Of a stretch of 64,000 bases of DNA, positions 17,992-27,173 are shown piece after piece (position 1 is the stretch's first letter; each line of letters starts with the position of its first letter). Under the pieces are notes generated by a model. That model saw nothing but the letters and a program-made list of their open reading frames with translations. It searched no databases and was not told the DNA's origin. A program made the position numbers and the translations under genes. This DNA comes from Alphaproteobacteria bacterium (GTDB taxonomy: Bacteria; Pseudomonadota; Alphaproteobacteria; UBA9219), in contig JAFALY010000030.1 in the NCBI GenBank assembly GCA_019233975.1, positions 165,673 through 229,672 of the forward strand, in the 5' to 3' direction.

Positions 17992-18732
17992 TTGCAACAA
18001 GACACAACTCAAGACGGACTGTTAAATAAACGCGTTACAGTGGAACAACCCACGAAGGGTTTTCGCATTGCAATCGACACAATTTTTCTGGCCGCTGCCG
18101 TTCCGGCAAGGGCGGGGCAACGCGTTCTGGATATGGGTTGCGGCGTGGGCGGTGCCCTTCTGTGCCTTGCCGCGCGCGTACCCGGCCTTTCTATCGACGG
18201 CATTGAGGTTCAACCGGAGCTCGCGCAGTTATGCCAAAGTAACATTCTACGCAATCAGGGCGGCGACTGTCTGCGCGTCATCGAACATGATGTGCTGACC
18301 TATACGCCCCCACACCCGTATGACCATGTCATGATGAACCCGCCCTATCACGACGCCGCACGGCATGATGGGCCGGATAACCCACAGAAACTACGGGCGC
18401 ACATGATCGACAATGCCGATATGCAGGCATGGATCGAAAAAGCCGACCAGTTAGCAGGCGACAAGGGCACGATCACCATCATACACCGCGCCGACCGGCA
18501 GGATGAATTGGTAGAAATGCTATCGCCACGTAGGCCGGATATCAGGATTATTCCCCTGTTACCCAAAGTTGGGGTAGAACCAAAACGCATCATCATCCGC
18601 GCACAAAAAGGGGGGGCGTGTGTGACGATCTGCCAACCGCTTGTGCTCCATCAGGCCGATGGAAAATATACGACAGAAGCAGACACCGTGCTGCGCGACG
18701 TTGCGGCGATTGGTTTTATTGCCACGCTATAG
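17992..18732 (+). CDS. TrmN6/YfiC-like SAM-dependent methyltransferase
   Basis: 246 residues. Class I methyltransferase: motif I is VLDMGCGVGGALLCLA, then the acidic loop IDGIEVQPE, and the NPPY catalytic motif (MMNPPYHD) of N6-adenine methyltransferases. The N-terminal segment with GFRIAIDTIFLAAAVP matches the YfiC/TrmN6 family, which methylates A37 of tRNA1(Val). The target is inferred from family. It starts at a TTG with GGAG about 10 bases upstream; no ATG exists nearby. Its stop TAG and that of ruvX share the palindrome CTATAG at 18727-18732, so the two genes converge with a 6-base overlap. Confidence 0.85.
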   Translation: MQQDTTQDGLLNKRVTVEQPTKGFRIAIDTIFLAAAVPARAGQRVLDMGCGVGGALLCLAARVPGLSIDGIEVQPELAQLCQSNILRNQGGDCLRVIEHDVLTYTPPHPYDHVMMNPPYHDAARHDGPDNPQKLRAHMIDNADMQAWIEKADQLAGDKGTITIIHRADRQDELVEMLSPRRPDIRIIPLLPKVGVEPKRIIIRAQKGGACVTICQPLVLHQADGKYTTEADTVLRDVAAIGFIATL

Positions 18733-19218
18733 TCCTTGCCGCATTCCCAGCGCGTCGAGCGCGCCCTGCAGGATATACGCGGCGGCGGCCTTGTCGATGA
18801 CAGCATCACGGCGTTTGCGCGTCATGTCGTCGGCGATCAACATCCGCTCAACCGCCGCGCTGGAAAAACGTTCATCCCAGAACAGAATGGGTATTGCCGG
18901 GTCCGGCAACCCACCGCGTTCGACCAGATTGCGGGCAAAGGCGCGGGCGGACTGCGCCGCCGGCCCCTCTGACCCATCCATGTTTTTGGGCAGGCCGATG
19001 ACAAGGCCGCCTACCTGACGCTCCCGGATGATTTTCACGATGGCCGCCGCGTCATCGGCAAACTTCTTGGCGCGGTTCAACGACACCAAGGGAGAGGCTA
19101 CGCGGCGCATAGGGTCGGATACTGCAACCCCGATAACGACCGAGCCGGGGTCGAGCCCCAGCAAAGGGCGGGCGGGCGGTAACGCGGGGGCAAAGTCGAT
19201 AAGGGTTAAAACGGCCAT
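18727..19218 (-). CDS. ruvX: Putative pre-16S rRNA nuclease / Holliday junction resolvase-like YqgF
   Basis: 163 residues from the ATG at 19218. RNase H-like fold: LLGLDPGSVVIGVAVSDP has the first catalytic aspartate, VIGLPKNMDGSEG is the second conserved block, and FWDERFSSAAVERML carries the acidic residue, with DAVIDKAAAAYILQ at the end. The family trims the 5' end of 16S rRNA precursor in E. coli. A GTG at 19233 could add five residues. It follows the FTR1 gene on the same strand with a short gap and overlaps the convergent methyltransferase gene by 6 bases. Confidence 0.9.
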   Translation of the reverse strand: MAVLTLIDFAPALPPARPLLGLDPGSVVIGVAVSDPMRRVASPLVSLNRAKKFADDAAAIVKIIRERQVGGLVIGLPKNMDGSEGPAAQSARAFARNLVERGGLPDPAIPILFWDERFSSAAVERMLIADDMTRKRRDAVIDKAAAAYILQGALDALGMRQGL

Positions 19219-19241
19219 GCCCCCACTATCCACACACCGGA

Positions 19242-20780
19242 CTAAAAGGCAAATTCATATTCCAGCTTCCACCTGACCGCATGGTCGGGCGTGGCAGGCG
19301 TTGAGCCGTACAGGTAGCCGACTTCGTAGCGGATACCCTGCCCGTCAAAGGTATAAACCTTACCGAATATGGCCGGACCGATCGCCAGTTGCTGATCCTG
19401 AAAACGCGCCTTGCCGTCCGTATTGCCATACAATTCAAAACCGGGTTCGAACAAGTGGTGATAGCGATAGCGGAACTGGTTGCTGTAGATAAAGCCGGTT
19501 GGCGTATCGCCTGCGCCATAATCTTTGTGCACAAGCAGGTTGGTCACGTTACTAAACTTGCCGATATCTTTGCCACCCAGAACGCCAAAGATGATGTTGT
19601 TCGGTCCTGTACGGGCAAAATCCATTTCATAGAACAATGCGGGATCGATCCAATACTCACCCTGCTGCGCCAGCTGGAACGTGTTTTCAATGTTGAATGA
19701 TGAATAGCGCAGCTTGTTATCGCCATCGTCACCACCATTGCCGGCAGGGCGTTCAAACTCAGCTTCGAACTCCGCACGGTAATAGTCGGTCGGGCTGTAA
19801 CCAAACGCCAGCGTGCCGTCCTTATCATTACTATTATCCGGGTTTTTGTCATGCGATAGATAACCCTGATGCTCAAATTCCGCTTCGCCCTTTTCCACAT
19901 AGGGGCTGAGCACTTCAAGCGCTTGGGCCTGATGCGCCGACAACAGCCCCACCGCAGCGATGATAACCGCAACCGGTGTAATCGCCTGACGCGCCACTAG
20001 GCGGGTCAGCAGGATGACCAGCGACAGGGTGCACACATAGAACACCAGTTCAATACCGTTCGGTTGCGCGATATAACCCGTGAACGCCGATAGCATTTGA
20101 CCCAAAAATCCCTGGTCAGAGATGATGCCGCTGCTGTCCCACAAACGATTGCCCAGTTCGGGCAATAATCCGGCCTGTGCCAGAAAATTACCGGCGCGCG
20201 CCGCCATGCCCGCCGCAATCAGCACCAGAACAATGTTGGTGAAGGTAAAAACGCGGTTGATCGGCAGTGATACAAATCCCCAATACATCAGGGCGCTGAC
20301 AGCCAGTCCAGCCGCGAGGCCCATTAAACCGCCACCGATCACATTCGTCACGGCGCCCGAAGCCCAAAGCCCCTGCAGCATCAAAACAACTTCGGATCCT
20401 TCACGCATGACCGCCAGAGCAACGATAACGGCCAGCATGGACATGTGCTTTTCGCCATTGCTGATCCCTGCGCATTTCTGCTGCATCTCGGCAACCATTT
20501 CACGGCCATGCTGGCTCATCCACACAACATGCCAGGCGATCAACGCAACGGCTGTAAACAAAATGGCCGCATTCACAACCTCCTGACCCACGCCGTCAAA
20601 CAGGCCGGAGATAGAAGTCGTCAGCAAACCAACGAGCGTCGCGCCAACAACGCCAGCGCCGACACCGGCCCCGACCCAGAGGCCACGATGGCGAACACCC
20701 TGTGTCGCGGCCAGTATGATGGTCACGATCATCGACGCTTCCAGAATTTCACGAAAAACAACAAGAGCAGCTGCAAACAT
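19242..20780 (-). CDS. FTR1-type iron permease fused to a C-terminal outer-membrane-like beta domain
   Basis: 512 residues. Residues 1 to about 263 are a complete FTR1/EfeU ferric permease: about seven membrane helices with both REXXE iron motifs, FREILEAS (near 10) and MREGSEVV (near 125). Usual FTR1 proteins end there (about 280 residues). Here a second hydrophobic stretch (about 264-287) ends in AHQAQA|LEV like a signal peptide with a cleavage site near 287. A 225-residue hydrophilic domain rich in Tyr, Phe and alternating patterns follows (YRAEFEAEFE, FRYRYHHLFEPGFELYG) and ends in EYEFAF, a typical outer-membrane barrel C-terminus. A GTG codon at 19997 lies just before this segment and could allow separate translation. 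It follows the cupredoxin gene by 22 bases, so the two form an iron-uptake unit. Confidence 0.85.
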   Translation of the reverse strand: MFAAALVVFREILEASMIVTIILAATQGVRHRGLWVGAGVGAGVVGATLVGLLTTSISGLFDGVGQEVVNAAILFTAVALIAWHVVWMSQHGREMVAEMQQKCAGISNGEKHMSMLAVIVALAVMREGSEVVLMLQGLWASGAVTNVIGGGLMGLAAGLAVSALMYWGFVSLPINRVFTFTNIVLVLIAAGMAARAGNFLAQAGLLPELGNRLWDSSGIISDQGFLGQMLSAFTGYIAQPNGIELVFYVCTLSLVILLTRLVARQAITPVAVIIAAVGLLSAHQAQALEVLSPYVEKGEAEFEHQGYLSHDKNPDNSNDKDGTLAFGYSPTDYYRAEFEAEFERPAGNGGDDGDNKLRYSSFNIENTFQLAQQGEYWIDPALFYEMDFARTGPNNIIFGVLGGKDIGKFSNVTNLLVHKDYGAGDTPTGFIYSNQFRYRYHHLFEPGFELYGNTDGKARFQDQQLAIGPAIFGKVYTFDGQGIRYEVGYLYGSTPATPDHAVRWKLEYEFAF

Positions 20781-20802
20781 TTCTTAATCCCCAATCTATC
20801 AA

Positions 20803-21138
20803 TTACGGTTGCGCGACCAGCTTGCCGGTCGTATCGCGGTGGAAGTCGTCATAGAAGCCATAGGCCCCGGCTGACAGGGGGCCGATGAAGACTGTGATCT
20901 CGCCATGGCCAGCCACGACCTTTTCACGGTTCAGTTCGCTGCTTTCAAATTCGGCGGCGTTGTCGTCATCATTCGTGATGACCAGTTTAAATTTTTTGTC
21001 GGCGGGTACTTTGACCTCAGCCGGCACAAAAGCGTGGTCTTTGATATGCAATGGTATCTGCTGCATGTCATCGGCCTGCGCGTGAACAGCCAGCACCGAC
21101 ATCATTCCCACCAAAACGACTGCGAACTTTTTTGACAT
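20803..21138 (-). CDS. Periplasmic cupredoxin-domain protein of iron uptake
   Basis: 111 residues. A signal peptide (about 1-22, ending AVHAQA) is followed by a small cupredoxin-like beta sandwich: IKDHAFVPAEVKVPADKKFKLVITN and AGAYGFYDDFHRD are typical of the EfeO N-terminal/cupredoxin_1 family. These proteins bind copper or iron and deliver or oxidise iron for FTR1 permeases. The order cupredoxin then FTR1 is seen in Efe-type systems; no EfeB peroxidase or P19-type protein is present nearby. A Fur-like box lies 26 bases before its start codon, supporting iron control. Confidence 0.85.
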   Translation of the reverse strand: MSKKFAVVLVGMMSVLAVHAQADDMQQIPLHIKDHAFVPAEVKVPADKKFKLVITNDDDNAAEFESSELNREKVVAGHGEITVFIGPLSAGAYGFYDDFHRDTTGKLVAQP

Positions 21139-21160
21139 CTGATTCCCGATCTTTCTAACT

Positions 21161-21179
21161 AAGAATGATTATCATTTAC
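21161..21179. promoter_or_regulatory. Fur-type iron box upstream of the cupredoxin-FTR1 pair
   Basis: Read on the minus strand the site is TAAATGATAATCATTCTTA. The core AATGATAATCATT is a perfect palindrome and matches the centre of the classic 19-base Fur consensus (GATAATGATAATCATTATC). It lies between the end of the DsbD-like gene and the start of the cupredoxin gene. In alphaproteobacteria the same type of site may be used by Fur or a related Mur/Irr regulator. Confidence 0.8.
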
Positions 21180-21232
21180 AACATAAGGCCATACACGTCA
21201 ATGACATAGATCAAATGACTAACCTTTTGAAT

Positions 21233-23365
21233 TTATTGGATTGAGGACAAAACCGTGTCGGTGGAAAGCAATTCCGGCAGCAAAACCCCCTGCGGATGCC
21301 GGGGTGAATAAACGATATCGAACGGTATGCCAAAGCGTCCGTATTTTTGCAGATAGGCTGCAATCTTCGGGTTAGGGTTGGTCCAATCGGCCTGCATCGG
21401 AACGACGTCCGCACGACCGAACAGGTGTGCTGCAACTTCCGGACGCGACAAAACAAATTTCTTATTCGCCTTACAGGTCAGACACCAGCTGGCGGTTACA
21501 TCCACAAACACTGTGCGACCTTCTGCCACTTCGGATGGTATCTGGCTTTCATCGAAAACCTGCCATTGATGGTCCGCGAGCACCTGCGGCTTCATACCGT
21601 CACCGGCGTGCGCCGCAAAGACCAGACAGAACAACGCGACAATGGCCACGACCCCTGCCCGCTTTGCCGGTTTTACCTGACCGTAGACAAGACATGCGAC
21701 AAACAAAGAAACACCAAAAGCGAGAACAGCAACATCCATCAGCCTTATCTGCGCAGCCAGCACCCACAGCAGCCACAGCGCGGTCAGCGCCAAAGCAACG
21801 CCCAGCACGCGACGCAGCGCAACCATCCACACACCGGGGCGCGGCAAGCAGACGGCGATTTTTGGCAGCACCGCGACAGCCAGATAAGGCGACGCCATGC
21901 CGATGCCCAACGCGGCAAAGATCAGCAAAATCTCCCCAGATCCGGCTGACAAGGCAAAACCAACCGCCGTGCCGAGAAACGGCGCCGTACACGGCGTGGC
22001 CAGCAAGGTCGCGAATGCGCCGGTCAGAAAATCACCCAACAATTTCGGATGATTTTCAGACAGGCCCAGGCGATCAGCCAGATGATACGGCAGTTGAATC
22101 TGCAGCCAGTCCCACATATTGGCGGCGAATAACGACAATACCAAAACAAGCCCGATCAGAAAAACCGGCTGTTGAAACTGCACGCCCCAACCGACTGCCT
22201 GCCCCGCCTGCTTCACAATCATGGTGGCACAACCCATTGCCAGAAAGGAAAAGATGATACCGGTCGCCGTCACAATAAAGCTGCGCCTGACATGTGTTTC
22301 TTCACCGCCACCATGTTTGATGAGCGACAAAACCTTGATCGACAAAACGGGCAAGACGCACGGCATCAGGTTCAAGATGAACCCGCCCAGTAATGCCAGC
22401 ACCAGTGCATATTGTAGACCGATGGAAGGGGCGGATGTCGACGCGCCCACCCCGTCACCCTGTGTAGCGGATGGGGTGGGTGGTGTAGCCGCATCCCCGG
22501 TTTTTGTTACCAGCGCAGCTGGCCCCGCATGATCATCATGAATTTCCAGCGCCCTGTTGCCATCCACCAACGTCGCAGTGATCGGCAATCCTGTTAAACT
22601 GACGCCATCGGGTAGCTTATCCGTTGGCTTGACGGTTAGCGTTGCCGCGTGATGCCCTTCTTCCCAAGTAATCAGCGGCGCGGCAAATTCAATGTCCTTG
22701 TCGTTTTCAACAAAGATGTCGGGGCTGGCCAAATCATCATCCGATTTAACATGGAAGGACAGGCTGTCCGCCTTACGCTCCACACGGTCTATCGTCAGAC
22801 CATCAACCCGGCTTTGCGGAACGGCAGCGCGGGCGGCTTTCAGCACATCAGCCTCTGCCCCCTCATCGCCATCACCGGATACCAGTGACAAACTCAGATT
22901 AAACGTCTTCGGCACGCAGGTTTGATTGCACACCAGAATGTTGACTGTTGCCTGCAGTCGCGCCGCCTGCCCCGGATGCGCCAACGTCACATCGACGGGG
23001 AACACCACACCTTTGCGATAGCCGATCGTTTCAAGACCAAAGTCCGTATAACGTTTGGGTGCCGGGTATAATAACGTCGCCGTTTTCACATTGCCGGTAT
23101 CACTTTGGCTCTGTGTCCAGTCCAACTGCGGTGGCAATCCGGCCATGCCGGGTGTGCGCCAATAGGTATGCCAGCCTTCACCAAGGCGTATCTGTAGACC
23201 GACATCTACCTTGTCGCCATCCCCCACGCCACTACGTGCGGCAATTAATCTGGCCGATGCATCAGCATCCCCCTGCCATGCCCCTGCGGCCGCCCAAACC
23301 AACTGGGTTGACAACAAAACAGCCGCCACAACTACGGAACTAGCTAATATCCTTATTAACCGCAT
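21233..23365 (-). CDS. DsbD/ScsB-like thiol:disulfide interchange protein
   Basis: 710 residues in three parts. There is a signal peptide (about 1-26) and a periplasmic N-terminal domain with a Cys pair in LVCNQTCVPK. A central membrane domain of about eight helices has the redox cysteines in NLMPCVLPVL and TPCTAPFLG. A C-terminal thioredoxin-like domain carries the active site ASWCLTCKANKK. It moves electrons from cytoplasmic thioredoxin to periplasmic partners. The long N-terminal domain is of ScsB type more than the classical DsbD type. The start ATG at 23365 has AGGA 7 bases upstream. It is divergent from yqgE. Confidence 0.92.
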   Translation of the reverse strand: MRLIRILASSVVVAAVLLSTQLVWAAAGAWQGDADASARLIAARSGVGDGDKVDVGLQIRLGEGWHTYWRTPGMAGLPPQLDWTQSQSDTGNVKTATLLYPAPKRYTDFGLETIGYRKGVVFPVDVTLAHPGQAARLQATVNILVCNQTCVPKTFNLSLSLVSGDGDEGAEADVLKAARAAVPQSRVDGLTIDRVERKADSLSFHVKSDDDLASPDIFVENDKDIEFAAPLITWEEGHHAATLTVKPTDKLPDGVSLTGLPITATLVDGNRALEIHDDHAGPAALVTKTGDAATPPTPSATQGDGVGASTSAPSIGLQYALVLALLGGFILNLMPCVLPVLSIKVLSLIKHGGGEETHVRRSFIVTATGIIFSFLAMGCATMIVKQAGQAVGWGVQFQQPVFLIGLVLVLSLFAANMWDWLQIQLPYHLADRLGLSENHPKLLGDFLTGAFATLLATPCTAPFLGTAVGFALSAGSGEILLIFAALGIGMASPYLAVAVLPKIAVCLPRPGVWMVALRRVLGVALALTALWLLWVLAAQIRLMDVAVLAFGVSLFVACLVYGQVKPAKRAGVVAIVALFCLVFAAHAGDGMKPQVLADHQWQVFDESQIPSEVAEGRTVFVDVTASWCLTCKANKKFVLSRPEVAAHLFGRADVVPMQADWTNPNPKIAAYLQKYGRFGIPFDIVYSPRHPQGVLLPELLSTDTVLSSIQ

Positions 23366-23457
23366 GTTTTTTCCTGTGTATGAGCCCCACTTACAGCTTT
23401 CGCTTTATATTATCATGCAATAAACTCGGTCCGTAAGTCATAAAAACGAAGGCCATA

Positions 23458-24093
23458 ATGATTGACGAACCCGAAGACGACGAAAATCAAAGCTTTCACG
23501 TAGAAAATACCTCCATCAAGCTGATCCGCGGCGAAGGCGATGGCTGGCTGACAGGGCAATTGCTCGTTGCCATGCCGAACATGATCGACCCGAATTTTAC
23601 GAAAACCGTCATTTACGTCTGTTCACACAGCCCGAACGGCGCCATGGGCATTGTCGTCAACCGTTTGTACGGACAGGCGGATTTTGACATGTTGCTGGAC
23701 CAGTTGAACATCACAACATCGCTCAACACACCTGACCTCGACATCCATTACGGTGGGCCGGTTGAACAAGGGCGCGGCTTTGTCCTGCACAGCACCGACT
23801 TTGTCCGCGAAGGCACCGTGCAAATTGATGATGATTATGCACTCAGTGCAACGGTCGAAATTTTGCAGGCCATTGCCGACGGCGACGGTCCCTCGCGCCT
23901 GGTCCTGGCACTGGGGTACAGCGGCTGGGGCGCCGGACAGTTGGAATCGGAAATCAAGGCCAATGGCTGGCTGGTGGCACCTGCGGACGATGCCCTGCTG
24001 TTCGGTGAGGATATCGACACAAAATGGGAGCGCGCGCTGGCCAAAATCGGCATTACCCCCCTGTTGCTATCGGGTGATGTCGGCCACGCCTGA
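23458..24093 (+). CDS. YqgE/AlgH (UPF0301) family protein
   Basis: 211 residues of the AlgH/YqgE family: LTGQLLVAMPNMIDPNFTKTVIYVCSH, GAMGIVVNRLYG, and IHYGGPVEQGRGFVLHS near the middle, with LGYSGWGAGQLESEIKANGWL at the C-terminal end. The family is widespread but of unknown function, sometimes linked to transcription or alginate control. The N-terminal ~25 residues are acidic and unlike most homologues. ATG 23458 has AAGG upstream. Divergent from the DsbD-like gene. Confidence 0.93.
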   Translation: MIDEPEDDENQSFHVENTSIKLIRGEGDGWLTGQLLVAMPNMIDPNFTKTVIYVCSHSPNGAMGIVVNRLYGQADFDMLLDQLNITTSLNTPDLDIHYGGPVEQGRGFVLHSTDFVREGTVQIDDDYALSATVEILQAIADGDGPSRLVLALGYSGWGAGQLESEIKANGWLVAPADDALLFGEDIDTKWERALAKIGITPLLLSGDVGHA

Positions 24094-24136
24094 TTTGTGG
24101 TAGATTAGCGAATCATAATTATCGCAGATCGCCCCC

Positions 24137-25132
24137 ATGCAGAACCCGATTATTTCCTACCTCGAAACACATCTTGGCAAAGACACCTGGAAAGAACTGG
24201 GCCAGCATCTACGCTATCTGGCCGAAGATTTTTGGTTTGACGGCCCGTGGAATCCGTTGTTGCAGAAGCGCCCCGCCACGTTCGATGGCCCAGTTGCAAC
24301 GGCAACAGTGGCGGCGGCGGCCTCACCCACCAAAACAAAAACTGATACGCAAGCCGCCACAAAGCCCAAAAACACAACGTCCTGGCATGCGCAGCCCGGC
24401 GAGATTTCGGAAAAAATGTGGGGCGAAGGTGAAGTCGCCCCGCTGGATCTGTTTTTGTACGACAAGCTGATTATCCCGCTTGCGCTCAATTCGAATATGA
24501 GCGTTCTGGATATGTCAGCCGGTCTTGGCGGCCGCATGCGACGCACAACCGAAGAATTAGGCGTTTACTTTACGGGCTTGGAGCCTGACCCAGAGATCGC
24601 TAAACGCGGCATGGAATTGTCCGTAAGAGCGGGCAAAGGGAAAAAAGCCCCCATTGAACATTACGACCCCAGCCATTTGAAAGTGTCACGCACCTATGAC
24701 TGCGTGATCGCGCGCGAAACATTTTATCGTGTACCGGACCAGGTCGCCTGTTTACAGGCCATCGGCAAATGCACGAAGCCCCGCGCGCAAATCGTTTTCA
24801 CGGATTACATCCTGAACCCGGAAGATCGCGAGAAGCCGGCCATCAAAACATGGCTGTCTTCGGAAAAGGGGGCCAACCCGTTCAGCCTGATTGAAATGGC
24901 AGAGGCTTGGGCAAAAGTCGGCTTTAATATCCGCATCAGCGAGGATCTGACAGATATTTACAAAGCCGAAATCGCCAACGGTATGAAAAGATTGCTGGTT
25001 TTCCTGTCACAGGGCGCAAAACCCGATGAAGAAACCAAGGTGGCGCTGGCCAAGCGTATTGACACATGGAACCGCCGCACTGCAGCGATGGAACAGGGCA
25101 TGAAGTTTTTCCGTTTCTACGGCACAAAATAA
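24137..25132 (+). CDS. SAM-dependent methyltransferase of unknown target next to hopanoid genes
   Basis: 331 residues. The C-terminal part is a class I methyltransferase: motif I is VLDMSAGLGGRMRRTTEELG, with a following FTGLEPDPE acidic end and motif ARETFYRVPDQ. The general look is of small-molecule methyltransferases acting on lipids or amines. The N-terminal ~95 residues hold LETHLGKDTWKELGQHLRYLAEDFWFDGPWNPLL and then an Ala/Lys/Thr-rich linker, which suggests a separate small domain. It ends 91 bases before shc and a probable terminator lies between, so co-transcription is uncertain. The target is unknown; a hopanoid or membrane-lipid substrate is only inferred from position. Confidence 0.7.
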   Translation: MQNPIISYLETHLGKDTWKELGQHLRYLAEDFWFDGPWNPLLQKRPATFDGPVATATVAAAASPTKTKTDTQAATKPKNTTSWHAQPGEISEKMWGEGEVAPLDLFLYDKLIIPLALNSNMSVLDMSAGLGGRMRRTTEELGVYFTGLEPDPEIAKRGMELSVRAGKGKKAPIEHYDPSHLKVSRTYDCVIARETFYRVPDQVACLQAIGKCTKPRAQIVFTDYILNPEDREKPAIKTWLSSEKGANPFSLIEMAEAWAKVGFNIRISEDLTDIYKAEIANGMKRLLVFLSQGAKPDEETKVALAKRIDTWNRRTAAMEQGMKFFRFYGTK

Positions 25133-25181
25133 CGCAGAAAAACGCATAAATGCTTGTTTTCAGCGGTGAAATTACGCATCT

Positions 25182-25206
25182 TGGGCCTGTTTAGCCCATT
25201 TTTTTT
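25182..25206 (+). terminator. Rho-independent terminator after methyltransferase gene
   Basis: TGGGC (25182-25186), loop CTGTTTA, then GCCCA (25194-25198), followed by eight T residues. It stands on the plus strand between the methyltransferase stop and the shc start, 18 bases before the latter. Confidence 0.7.
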
Positions 25207-25223
25207 CAGGAACAAACCATACT

Positions 25224-27164
25224 ATGACCGCACCGCTTGCCGCCGTAATGCAGCCCACGCATGACCGCCTACAGGACGCTATCAAAAACGGGACGGACGA
25301 CCTGTTAAGCCAGCAACGCCCCGATGGCCATTGGGTTTTTGAACTTGAAGCCGATGCAACCATACCGGCGGAGTACATCCTTCTGGACCATTTTTTGGGC
25401 ACTGTTAATCAGCCATTGCATGAGCGCATGGCCTATTACCTCCGCGAAATTCAGGAAGAGCATGGCGGTTGGCCCCTGTTTCATCGCGGCGAACTGAATA
25501 TCAGCGCGAGCGTTAAGGCTTATTACGCCCTGAAATGCGTCGGCGACGCGGTTGATGCCCCACATATGGTGCGTGCGCGCAAAGCGATTTTGGCCGCAGG
25601 CGGTGCAGAAAAAAGCAATGTCTTCACGCGCATACAAATGGCGTTGTTCGGCGCGGTGCCGTGGCATGCCGTACCTGTGATGCCGGTTGAGATTATGCTG
25701 CTGCCCCGCTGGTTCCCGTTCCATCTCAGCAAAATATCATACTGGTCGCGCACGGTGATTGTGCCCCTGCTCATCCTGATGACCAAGAAGCCCATGGCGC
25801 GCAATCCGCGCCGCGTCTTTGTTGATGAATTGTTTGTCACACCACCCAGTCAGGTCAAGAATTGGAACAGCAACACAACGCGTTCCATCTGGAATCCTGT
25901 TTTCCGCTGGATCGACAACGTTCTGCGTCTGGCGGAACCGCATATGCCCACAGCCCCGCGCCGAAAGGCGATGGATAAGTGCGTGGCCTGGGTCAAGGAG
26001 CGCCTGAACGGCGAAGACGGTCTGGGCGGCATTTACCCAGCCATGGCGAATGCGGTCATGATGTACGACGTCCTGAATTTCGACCCGCAGCATCCCGATG
26101 CGAAAATTGCACGCCGTTCGGTTGAAAAACTGGTTGTTGATGACGGCGTCAAGCGCGCTTATTGCCAGCCCTGCCTGTCCCCCATTTGGGATACCGGTCT
26201 GGCCACGCATGCAATGCTGGACGCGGGCGCGGATGAAACCGCTATCCGCAAGGCTTGCGACTGGCTGGTCAGCAAGCAAATTCTGGATGTCGTTGGTGAC
26301 TGGGCTGAATGGCGCCCGGGTGTACGCCCCGGCGGATGGGCTTTTCAATACGCCAATGATTATTACCCCGACGTTGACGACACGGCCGTCGTCGTAATGG
26401 CGCTCGACCGGGTGGATCGCAACAAATACGCCCACGCAATAGAACGTGCGGCCCACTGGATTTTGGGCCTGCAATCAAAGAATGGCGGCTGGGGCGCCTT
26501 TGACGCCGACAACATCTATTACTATCTCAACCACATACCATTCGCCGATCATGGTGCGCTGCTCGACCCGCCATCGGCAGACGTAACGGCACGTTGCCTC
26601 AGCATGCTGGCACAGCTCAGCTACTCACGGCAGCATCCGAATATCGTGAAAGCTGTCGACTATCTCCGCCGGGAACAGGAACCTGAGGGTTGCTGGTTTG
26701 GCCGTTGGGGCACCAACTATATCTATGGCACATGGTCGGTGCTCTGCGCGCTGAACGCCATCGGTATTGACCGAAATGAGCCTATGGTACGTCGTGCCGT
26801 TGACTGGCTGGTCAGCAAGCAACGTGCCGATGGCGGTTGGGGCGAAAATGGCGAAAGCTATTGGACGGAGCAACCCAAGGGGGAATGTGCCGTCAGCACA
26901 CCCTCACAAACGGCTTGGGCTGTGCTGGGCCTGATGGCCGCGGGTGAGGTTGACCACGAAGCGGTGGCCAAAGGCATCGCCTATTTGCAAGCAACGCAGA
27001 ATGCACAAGGTCAATGGCGGGAAGAATATTACACCGCCGTCGGATTTCCACGCGTCTTCTATTTACGTTATCATGGGTATAAGTCGTTTTTCCCGACCTG
27101 GGCTCTGGCACGTTATCATAACCTGAAGCAAGGCAATGCGACGCAAGTCATGCATGGTATGTAA
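25224..27164 (+). CDS. shc: Squalene-hopene cyclase
   Basis: 646 residues, normal length. The catalytic DVDDTA acid motif is at residues 383-388 (YYPDVDDTAVVVMAL). Several QW repeats are visible, such as QQRPDGHWVFELEAD, LGLQSKNGGWGAF, SKQRADGGWGE and QNAQGQWREEYYTA. The enzyme cyclises squalene to hopene/diplopterol in the inner membrane, giving hopanoids that order the membrane. Followed at 10 bases by a pilin-like gene and then hpnG, so these are one transcription unit. The squalene-forming genes (hpnCDE) are not in the window. Confidence 0.96.
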   Translation: MTAPLAAVMQPTHDRLQDAIKNGTDDLLSQQRPDGHWVFELEADATIPAEYILLDHFLGTVNQPLHERMAYYLREIQEEHGGWPLFHRGELNISASVKAYYALKCVGDAVDAPHMVRARKAILAAGGAEKSNVFTRIQMALFGAVPWHAVPVMPVEIMLLPRWFPFHLSKISYWSRTVIVPLLILMTKKPMARNPRRVFVDELFVTPPSQVKNWNSNTTRSIWNPVFRWIDNVLRLAEPHMPTAPRRKAMDKCVAWVKERLNGEDGLGGIYPAMANAVMMYDVLNFDPQHPDAKIARRSVEKLVVDDGVKRAYCQPCLSPIWDTGLATHAMLDAGADETAIRKACDWLVSKQILDVVGDWAEWRPGVRPGGWAFQYANDYYPDVDDTAVVVMALDRVDRNKYAHAIERAAHWILGLQSKNGGWGAFDADNIYYYLNHIPFADHGALLDPPSADVTARCLSMLAQLSYSRQHPNIVKAVDYLRREQEPEGCWFGRWGTNYIYGTWSVLCALNAIGIDRNEPMVRRAVDWLVSKQRADGGWGENGESYWTEQPKGECAVSTPSQTAWAVLGLMAAGEVDHEAVAKGIAYLQATQNAQGQWREEYYTAVGFPRVFYLRYHGYKSFFPTWALARYHNLKQGNATQVMHGM

Positions 27165-27173
27165 GGAGAACAA

